Assembly (NCBI GenBank): GCA_017621195.1
Contig: JAGATO010000160.1
Location: forward strand, 1 to 11,514
Length of the DNA stretch: 11,514 nt
Reading direction: 5' to 3'
Source of the DNA: Bacillota bacterium
Lineage (GTDB): Bacteria > Bacillota > Clostridia > Peptostreptococcales > Anaerovoracaceae
The notes under the pieces were generated by a model, which was not told the DNA's origin, did no database searches, and worked only from the letters and a program-made list of their open reading frames with translations. Both the position numbers and the translations under genes were made by a program. Every line of letters begins with the position of its first letter. The stretch's first letter is position 1. Shown here in pieces: positions 6,295-11,514 of the stretch.

Positions 6295-6619
6295 CTCGAA
6301 TCACTTCTCCTAAGATCTTATACACCTCGGAAATCACCTGGGTAAACGCATATTCCGACTGCATGTACTGGGCAGCCAGCGGATCGGACATGACGATCTG
6401 ATACAGAGCCTGCAGCTCCGTCATGCCGTCTTTGTCCATCTGTCCGGTCAGCATCTGCTGGGTCTGCACGGCCATGTTCTTATCCTGAAAATCGTTGATC
6501 ATTTTGCTCAGATCTGCATTTTCATTGATCTTCGCCTTCATATCCAGATAGTGCTTGTATTCCTGAGACTCCTTCAGTGCCCTCGCCAGTTCGTGGGCCT
6601 TATCGTATACGTTTTCCAC
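6284..6619 (-). CDS. YlbF/YmcA-superfamily protein, YheA-like
   Basis: This 111-residue, mostly helical protein belongs to the YlbF/YmcA superfamily (Com_YlbF domain across nearly the whole length). Segments such as VYDKAHELARALKESQEY (4-21), INDFQDK (41-47) and the C-terminal ISEVYKILGEVI (95-106) resemble Bacillus YheA more than YlbF or YmcA. It has no cysteine, so it cannot bind the Fe-S clusters of the YlbF-YmcA-YaaT complex that acts with RNase Y. The start is GTG at 6619 with GGAGG at 6630-6634, 10 bases away; the next ATG is 26 codons in. It lies 18 bases after rnjA and overlaps the peptidase gene by 11 bases, so it is clearly in the same operon. The biochemical role of YheA-type proteins is not known to me. 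A link to RNA decay is suggested only by the superfamily and the RNase J neighbour. Confidence 0.82.
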   Translation of the reverse strand: MENVYDKAHELARALKESQEYKHYLDMKAKINENADLSKMINDFQDKNMAVQTQQMLTGQMDKDGMTELQALYQIVMSDPLAAQYMQSEYAFTQVISEVYKILGEVIRVGQ

Positions 6620-6637
6620 TGCTTGCGTTCCTCCAAA

Positions 6638-8317
6638 TTATACTTCCATGAAAATAGGCAGGATGACCGGACTTCTCTTGGTCACCTGGTAGATATAATC
6701 CCGCAGATCGTCGCGAACCAGGTTTTTCATGGTGTTCCAGTCGCGGGTTCCTTCCACGCGGCAAACCTGCAGACGGTCGAAGGCAATCCGACGCATCTGT
6801 TCGATGAGATCTTCAGCCTCGCGCACGTAGACAAAGCCTCGGGAAATGATATCCGGTCCGGAAACCACTTCTCTCGTTGCCCGATCCATACTGACAGCCA
6901 CGATGATCAGGCCGCCCTCCGACAGCAATTTGCGGTCGCGGAGCACGATGTTTCCCACATCTCCGACACCCAGTCCATCCACCATGATGGGCTGGCAGGG
7001 GATATCCTCTTTCTTCTTCTCCGCCTTATTGGGGCTGACGGCCAATACCTCGCCATTGTCCATGATGAAGATGTTCTCTTTTTTCATGCCCAGCTCACCG
7101 GCGATCAGAGCGTGCTGACGCAGATGTCGGTATTCTCCGTGAACGGGAACGAAGTACTTGGGCTTCAACAGAGAATGGATCAGCTTCAGCTCTTCCGCAC
7201 AGGCGTGTCCCGATACGTGAATGTCGGCGATATCGCTGTAGATCACTTCCGCGCCCTTTTCAAACAGCTTATTGACTACGTTGGAAATGGTCTTTTCATT
7301 TCCGGGAATGGGGCTGGAAGAAAGAACCACCACGTCGCCACGCTTGATCTGTACCGCCTTGTGGTCGTTGGTCGCCATGCGGGACAGGGCCGACATAGGT
7401 TCACCCTGGCTTCCGGTGGTGATGATCACCAGTTCGGAATCCTTCACGTGACGGATCTTATTGATGTCCAGCAGCGTTCCTTCGGGAACCTTGATATATC
7501 CCAGTTCCATGGCCAGGTTCACTACGTTTACCATGGAACGGCCGGAAATGGCTACCTTTCTCTTATACTGCACCGCCGTATCGATGATTTTCTGCACGCG
7601 GTGGATGTTGGAGGAGAAGGTCGCCACCAGAATGCGGGAGCTGCAGTTGCGGAAGATGTTTTCCAGAGTAACGCCTACCGTTCGTTCCGACGGCGTGTAG
7701 CCCTTTCTCTCCGCATTGGTGCTGTCCGCCATCAGGAGCAGAACGCCTTCGTTTCCGATCTCCGCCAGACGGTGAAAATCGATGGGCGGTCCCTCCAGCG
7801 GCGTATAGTCGATCTTGAAGTCGCCGGTGTGGAAGATCTTTCCCACCGGTGTGTCGATGCAAAGGCAGATAGCGTCAGCGATGGAATGGGTGGTTCGGAT
7901 GGTCTCCACCGTAAAGGCTCCCATCTTTACCTTGTCTCCGGGACGCACTACCTTCAGCTTCGCTTTCAGATTGTGTTCCTTTAATTTGTTTTCCACCAGT
8001 CCCAGGGTCAGACGGGTTCCGTAGATCGGAAGATTGATCTCGCTGACCAGGTACGGGATGGCTCCGATATGATCTTCATGTCCGTGAGTAATGATCATAC
8101 CGCGGATTTTCTCACGATTCTTAATCAAATAGGAAAAATCGGGGATGACGATATCGATGCCGTACATCTCGTCGTCAGGGAACGACATCCCGCAGTCGAT
8201 GATGACGATATCATCCTTGTATTCCAGAACGGTCATGTTCTTACCGATTTCATTCAGACCGCCCAACGGAATGACGCGAAGGGGACATCCTTCCTTTTTT
8301 CTCACTGTTCTTCTCAA
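6638..8317 (-). CDS. rnjA: Ribonuclease J (metallo-beta-lactamase / beta-CASP nuclease)
   Basis: RNase J degrades and matures RNA by 5'-3' exonucleolytic and some endonucleolytic cleavage and is a core mRNA-decay enzyme in Bacillota. With the chosen start it has 559 residues (Bacillus J1 555). The beta-lactamase domain shows PLGGLNEIGKNMTV near 17-30, the Zn motif ITHGHEDHIGA with H78, H80, D82 and H83, H144 (TTHS) and D166 (FHTGDFKID). The beta-CASP region contains TFSSNIHRVQ and SGRSMVN, the RMMBL motif VSGHACAEEL precedes VHGEYRHL, and a C-terminal domain ends in ILPIFMEV. The frame runs open to a GTG at 8344, but that codon has no ribosome binding site; the TTG at 8317 has AAAGGA (8327-8332) at 9 bases. 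The leuS-rnjA gap holds a strong hairpin. Whether this is J1 or J2 cannot be settled from one copy, though the complete catalytic set suggests an active enzyme. Confidence 0.95.
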   Translation of the reverse strand: MRRTVRKKEGCPLRVIPLGGLNEIGKNMTVLEYKDDIVIIDCGMSFPDDEMYGIDIVIPDFSYLIKNREKIRGMIITHGHEDHIGAIPYLVSEINLPIYGTRLTLGLVENKLKEHNLKAKLKVVRPGDKVKMGAFTVETIRTTHSIADAICLCIDTPVGKIFHTGDFKIDYTPLEGPPIDFHRLAEIGNEGVLLLMADSTNAERKGYTPSERTVGVTLENIFRNCSSRILVATFSSNIHRVQKIIDTAVQYKRKVAISGRSMVNVVNLAMELGYIKVPEGTLLDINKIRHVKDSELVIITTGSQGEPMSALSRMATNDHKAVQIKRGDVVVLSSSPIPGNEKTISNVVNKLFEKGAEVIYSDIADIHVSGHACAEELKLIHSLLKPKYFVPVHGEYRHLRQHALIAGELGMKKENIFIMDNGEVLAVSPNKAEKKKEDIPCQPIMVDGLGVGDVGNIVLRDRKLLSEGGLIIVAVSMDRATREVVSGPDIISRGFVYVREAEDLIEQMRRIAFDRLQVCRVEGTRDWNTMKNLVRDDLRDYIYQVTKRSPVILPIFMEV

Positions 8318-8326
8318 ATTATTACG

Positions 8327-8332
8327 TCCTTT
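8327..8332 (-). promoter_or_regulatory. Ribosome binding site that decides the rnjA start (TTG)
   Basis: AAAGGA on the minus strand lies 9 bases before the TTG at 8317. The longer candidate start, GTG at 8344, is preceded on the mRNA by CCTCCT, the complement of a ribosome binding site. TTG at 8317 is therefore the better start and yields the expected protein length. A GTG four codons further in (8305) is a less likely alternative. Confidence 0.7.
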
Positions 8333-8354
8333 CCCGGCAATCACCAGGAGGCGA

Positions 8355-8382
8355 TCGTGGTTAAATGACTATTTAACCACGA
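8355..8382 (-). other. Perfect 12-bp hairpin over the leuS stop codon
   Basis: The minus strand reads TCGTGGTTAAAT-AGTC-ATTTAACCACGA: a perfect 12-bp inverted repeat with a 4-base loop. The 5' arm encodes the last leuS codons (VVVK) and the stop TAG straddles arm and loop. GCCTCCTGG follows, with no U-run, so it is not an intrinsic terminator. It may stabilise the upstream leuS message, mark a processing site, or affect rnjA expression. Confidence 0.8.
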
Positions 8383-10843
8383 CGTTCAGCAGTTTTCCAG
8401 GTACGGAAATGACCTTGACGATCTGCTTGCCTTCCAGCAACGCCTTAACTTTTTCTTCACTCATTACGACCTGGGCGAAGGCTTCCTTGTCCAGACCGGC
8501 AGGAGCTTCCACTCTCTCCTTTACCTTGCCGTTGATCTGAACAACAACTTCTACGGTATCCTGTACCATAGCACTTTCGTCGTAGGTCGGCCACTGTTCA
8601 TGGTATACCAGGTCTTCATGACCCAGATGCTCCCACATTTCTTCGCAGATATGGGGAACGAAGGGAGACAGCATCAGAACCAGCTTTTCCGCGCAGTCTC
8701 TCAACAGACCGAGGTTGACGTCATCCAGCTCCTTGTAACGGTACATTTCGTTGACCAGCTCCATGATGGCGCTGATGGCCGTATTGAAGTTGAAGCGGAT
8801 GGAGATGTCATCGGTCACTCTCTTGATTACGGTGTTCAGTTTATATGCCAGCTGCTTGTCGTTCTTTCCTTCCAGCTTGTACTTGGCCGGGATTCCCAGA
8901 GTCATTTCCGCCAGCTCGTAGATCAGGCGGTAGACGCGGTTCAAGAAGCGGTAGCTTCCTTCCACACCGGTATCGGACCATTCCAGTTCCTTTTCCGGCG
9001 GAGCGGCAAACATGATGAACAGACGGGCCGTATCGGCGCCGTACTTTTCGATGATATCCTCGGGGCTGACAACGTTTCCTACGGATTTGGACATCTTGGT
9101 TCCGTCCTTCAGAACCATACCCTGGGTCAGCAGGTTGGTGAAGGGTTCATCCACGGAACACAGGTCCAGATCGTACAGAACCTTTGTGAAGAACCGGGAG
9201 TACAGCAGATGAAGGATGGCGTGTTCCACGCCGCCGATGTACTGATCCACTGCCATCCAGTAGTCGCTCTTCTTTCTGTCGTAGGGAACCTTGTCGTTTC
9301 TGGCATCGCAGTAGCGCAGGAAGTACCAGGAGCTGTCCATGAAGGTATCCATGGTATCCATCTCTCTGGTGGCCTTGCCGCCGCAGTGCGGGCAGGTGGC
9401 TTCCGCAAAAGTCTTGGACGTGGTCAGCGGAGATTCTCCCTTGCCGGTGAATTCCACATCGGTAGGCAACAGGATCGGCAGGTTTTCTTCCTTTTCCGGA
9501 ACCCAGCCGCACTTTTCACAATAGACCATGGGAATGGGGCAGCCCCAGTATCTCTGGCGGGAGATCAACCAGTCTCTCAGACGGAAGTTGACAGCCTTCT
9601 TGCCGATGCCCTTCTCTTCCATCATGGCGATGATCCTCTCGATGGCCGGCAGATTGTCCATACCGTTGAATTCGCCGGAGTTGATCAGCTTTCCTTCCGC
9701 TACGAAGGCCGCTTCCAGATGGTTCAGATCGATGTCGGAGCCTTCGGGCGGTTCCACTACGGGAATGATGTCCAGATCGTATTTCTTCGCAAAGTCGAAG
9801 TCGCGCTCATCGTGAGCCGGTACGCCCATAACGACGCCGGTACCGTAATCCATCAGGACATAGTTGGCTAGATAGATGGGAATTTTCTTTTCCGTAATGG
9901 GATTGATGGCGTATCTTCCGGTGAATACACCTTCTTTTTCCAGGGTGGTGGAAGAACGGTCGATATCGCTGAGGTGCTGGAGACGATCCATGAATTCTTC
10001 TACGGCAGCTTCATTTCCGCCGCCCTTGACCAGTTCCTTGGCAAAGGGATGCTCCGGAGCCAGAACCATGAAGGTCGTTCCGAAGATGGTATCGGCGCGG
10101 GTGGTGAACACGGTCATTTCCAGATCCATGTTTTCCACCTTAAAGGTGATCTCCGCGCCCTCGGATTTTCCGATCCAGTTCTTCTGCATGGTCTTTACCT
10201 TGGAAGGCCAGCCTTCCAGCCGGTCCAGATCAGTCAGAAGACGATCCGCATAGTCGGTGATCTTCAGGTACCACTGGGACAATTCTTTCTTTCCTACGGG
10301 AGTCTTGCAGCGCTCGCAGTGACCGTCTACTACCTGTTCATTGGCCAGTACGGTCTGGCAGGAGGGACACCAGTTGACGGGATTCTTTTTCTTATAGGCC
10401 AGTCCCTTGTTGAAGAACTGGATGAACAGCCACTGCATCCACTTGTAGTATTCGGGCAGGCAGGTAGCCACTTCTCTGTCCCAATCGTAGCTGAAGCCCA
10501 GTTCCTTCAGCTGGCTCTCCATTTCGGCGATGTTTTCCGTGGTCCACTTGGCCGGATGAATACCGTGCTTGATGGCGGCGTTTTCCGCCGGCAGTCCAAA
10601 GGAGTCGAATCCGATGGGGTGAAGTACGTTATAGCCCTGCATCGTCTTGAAACGGGCTGCCACGTCACCGATGGAGTAGTTGCGCACGTGACCCATGTGC
10701 AGCTTTCCGGAGGGGTACGGGAACATTTCCAGCAGGTAATATTTTTCCTTGCTTTCATCTTCGGTTACTTTGAATACGTTCTTCTCCGCCCATTTATTCT
10801 GCCACTTCTTTTCAATCGCTTTAAAATCATACTGCTGTTGCAT
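8369..10843 (-). CDS. leuS: Leucyl-tRNA synthetase
   Basis: LeuRS attaches leucine to tRNA-Leu in the cytoplasm. The 824 residues are full length for the bacterial enzyme. The class I signatures are HMGH at 49-52 (PYPSGKLHMGH) and KMSKS at 583-587. The CP1 editing domain contains TTRADTIFG (247-255, T252) and VPAHDERD with D345, so hydrolysis of mischarged tRNA should be intact. Two zinc-knuckle Cys sets are present: C159/C162/C176/C179 and C442/C445/C484/C487. An anticodon-binding domain follows from about 640, and the C-terminal domain ends VVVK. The ATG at 10843 has AGAGGA (10850-10855) at 6 bases and lies only 18 bases after rsfS. There is no room for a T-box leader directly upstream, so any leucine control must act at the operon promoter outside the window. 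The stop codon is embedded in a 12-bp hairpin. Confidence 0.98.
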   Translation of the reverse strand: MQQQYDFKAIEKKWQNKWAEKNVFKVTEDESKEKYYLLEMFPYPSGKLHMGHVRNYSIGDVAARFKTMQGYNVLHPIGFDSFGLPAENAAIKHGIHPAKWTTENIAEMESQLKELGFSYDWDREVATCLPEYYKWMQWLFIQFFNKGLAYKKKNPVNWCPSCQTVLANEQVVDGHCERCKTPVGKKELSQWYLKITDYADRLLTDLDRLEGWPSKVKTMQKNWIGKSEGAEITFKVENMDLEMTVFTTRADTIFGTTFMVLAPEHPFAKELVKGGGNEAAVEEFMDRLQHLSDIDRSSTTLEKEGVFTGRYAINPITEKKIPIYLANYVLMDYGTGVVMGVPAHDERDFDFAKKYDLDIIPVVEPPEGSDIDLNHLEAAFVAEGKLINSGEFNGMDNLPAIERIIAMMEEKGIGKKAVNFRLRDWLISRQRYWGCPIPMVYCEKCGWVPEKEENLPILLPTDVEFTGKGESPLTTSKTFAEATCPHCGGKATREMDTMDTFMDSSWYFLRYCDARNDKVPYDRKKSDYWMAVDQYIGGVEHAILHLLYSRFFTKVLYDLDLCSVDEPFTNLLTQGMVLKDGTKMSKSVGNVVSPEDIIEKYGADTARLFIMFAAPPEKELEWSDTGVEGSYRFLNRVYRLIYELAEMTLGIPAKYKLEGKNDKQLAYKLNTVIKRVTDDISIRFNFNTAISAIMELVNEMYRYKELDDVNLGLLRDCAEKLVLMLSPFVPHICEEMWEHLGHEDLVYHEQWPTYDESAMVQDTVEVVVQINGKVKERVEAPAGLDKEAFAQVVMSEEKVKALLEGKQIVKVISVPGKLLNVVVK

Positions 10844-10861
10844 TGTGTTTCCTCTTTTCTG

Positions 10862-11215
10862 CTATTCTTCCGTAACTTCGAACTCTACGTGGGGACAGTC
10901 ACCCCAAAGCCTTTCAATATTGTAATGCGCTCTCTTCTCTTCCGTAAATACATTGACGATCACGTCGTCAAAGTCCATCAGGATCCATCCGGTATTTCCC
11001 TTGCCCTCCGTATTTCTGCCAAAGACTTCTTCCTTTGCCAGCCGATCCTCCACTTCGTCGCAGAGAGCGGCAACCTGGCGATCGTTCATACCGGAAGCGA
11101 TGACCAGATAATCCGCAAACGACGCTCTTCCGGTCACATCCAAAACTACGATGTCCTGTCCTTTTTTGCCGTCCAGTGCTTTTGCGGCCAATACAGCGAT
11201 TTCTCTGTTATTCAT
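10862..11215 (-). CDS. rsfS: Ribosomal silencing factor RsfS (RsfA/Iojap family)
   Basis: RsfS binds uL14 on the 50S subunit and blocks joining to the 30S, lowering translation under starvation. The 117-residue length is normal. The family core is clear: IVVLDVTGRASFADYLVIASG (22-42), then GWILMDFDDVIVNVFTEEKR (76-95) and HYNIERLWGD (97-106), which match the conserved W-x-L-x-D-x-x-D-V-I and Y-x-x-E-x-L-W patterns. The ATG at 11215 overlaps the yqeK stop as ATGA, giving translational coupling, and AAAGGAGA (11220-11227) sits just upstream. The order yqeK-rsfS is widespread in Bacillota, often behind nadD, which would lie beyond the right edge. The call is firm. Confidence 0.96.
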   Translation of the reverse strand: MNNREIAVLAAKALDGKKGQDIVVLDVTGRASFADYLVIASGMNDRQVAALCDEVEDRLAKEEVFGRNTEGKGNTGWILMDFDDVIVNVFTEEKRAHYNIERLWGDCPHVEFEVTEE

Positions 11216-11514
11216 GGAATCTCCTTTCTTTCACGACGGCTCGCACCGCCCGTTTTTTCTATGAGATCCTCCGCCGCTTCCAGCGTTCGGGGATCCAGAT
11301 CCTGCCCCTGGCTCCGGACGTACTCAATGGTCCGCTGCAGAGACATGAGACAGGCTTTGTCCAGATTTTGTTCTGACATGGCGCGCAAATCGTTCACGCC
11401 GGGATAGCTGCGGTTGGGTTCGATGGCATCCGCCAGAAAGATGATCTTCTCCAGAAGGGACATTCCCTTCCGCCCCGTGGTGTGAAACCGGACGGCGTTC
11501 AGCATGTCTTCGTC
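11212..11514 (-). CDS. yqeK: YqeK-like HD-domain Ap4A hydrolase, 5' end cut by the window
   Basis: Only the C-terminal 100 residues of a protein that is usually about 190 are present. The frame is open to the edge, so the ATG at 11505 is an internal Met, not the start. The HD-domain part shows AVRFHTTGRKGMSLLEK (His of the metal site) followed by FLADAIEPNR with the conserved Asp, both hallmarks of YqeK. The first HD-motif residues must lie outside the window. YqeK of Bacillota hydrolyses diadenosine tetraphosphate symmetrically to ADP. The TGA stop overlaps the rsfS ATG, so the two genes are coupled. The tail (KTGGASRRERKEIP) is basic and variable. Confidence 0.92.
   Translation of the reverse strand, partial: DEDMLNAVRFHTTGRKGMSLLEKIIFLADAIEPNRSYPGVNDLRAMSEQNLDKACLMSLQRTIEYVRSQGQDLDPRTLEAAEDLIEKTGGASRRERKEIP

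Noticed and set aside
6551..7984. Long plus-strand open frame (477 codons) opposite rnjA
   Set aside because: It is antisense to a fully conserved RNase J gene. The translation shows no domain, and the frame is open because of codon bias on the other strand.
8318..8344. GTG at 8344 as the rnjA start
   Set aside because: There is no ribosome binding site upstream; the sequence there is its complement (CCTCCT). TTG at 8317 with AAAGGA gives the expected protein length.
8600..9871. Long plus-strand open frame (423 codons) opposite leuS
   Set aside because: It is a shadow of leucyl-tRNA synthetase, with no ribosome binding site evidence or recognisable domain. The same applies to the other plus-strand frames, for example 3530-4552, 4569-5222 and 9974-11407.
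10844..10861. T-box leader for leuS
   Set aside because: T-box elements are common before leuS in Bacillota, but only 18 bases separate rsfS and leuS. No specifier or antiterminator motif fits there.
17..11514. A novel defence, mobile or biosynthetic system
   Set aside because: Every open reading frame on the coding strand belongs to a known housekeeping family with intact motifs. There are no transposases, integrases, repeats or composition breaks to suggest an inserted system.

Overview
The window is a dense, one-directional block of housekeeping genes from a Gram-positive bacterium of the Bacillota, most likely a clostridial (Eubacteriales) lineage. The evidence is protein content and gene order: YqeK-RsfS-LeuRS, an RNase J of about 560 residues, a YqhT-type peptidase next to EF-P carrying the Bacillus-type PGKG tip, and the MltG / TrmR-like methyltransferase / U32 protein order known from Bacillus (yrrL-yrrM-yrrN/O). 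Base composition looks balanced to slightly GC-rich by eye. A genus cannot be named. All eleven genes are on the minus strand, so transcription runs from the right edge to the left edge. No mobile element, CRISPR array, rRNA or tRNA was seen, and no gap exceeds about 111 bases.

In transcription order the first block is yqeK (cut by the right edge), rsfS, leuS, rnjA, a YheA/YlbF-family gene, a pepP/yqhT-type aminopeptidase and efp. Gaps are 0-60 bases, often with stop/start overlap. A near-consensus promoter inside the end of the peptidase gene can give efp its own transcript, and a good intrinsic terminator follows efp. The second block is mltG, a TrmR-like tRNA methyltransferase and a U32/TrhP-like tRNA hydroxylation protein. 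The third is a CNNM/CorC-type membrane transporter with its own candidate promoter and a folded leader. A strong Shine-Dalgarno sequence at bases 1-6 shows that another gene follows just outside the window.

The theme is translation and RNA metabolism: tRNA charging (LeuRS), ribosome silencing (RsfS), rescue of stalled ribosomes (EF-P), wobble-uridine modification (TrmR/TrhP) and mRNA decay (RNase J). Dinucleotide clean-up (YqeK), peptidoglycan chain release (MltG), peptide turnover and metal export (CNNM) accompany it.

I found no convincing undescribed multi-gene system. The features that known gene families do not explain are small and regulatory: a perfect 12-bp hairpin over the leuS stop codon ahead of rnjA, hairpins placed just upstream of the efp and CNNM ribosome binding sites, an anti-Shine-Dalgarno-like patch in the rnjA leader, three consecutive genes with non-ATG starts, and a terminator 38 bases before mltG with no visible promoter after it.
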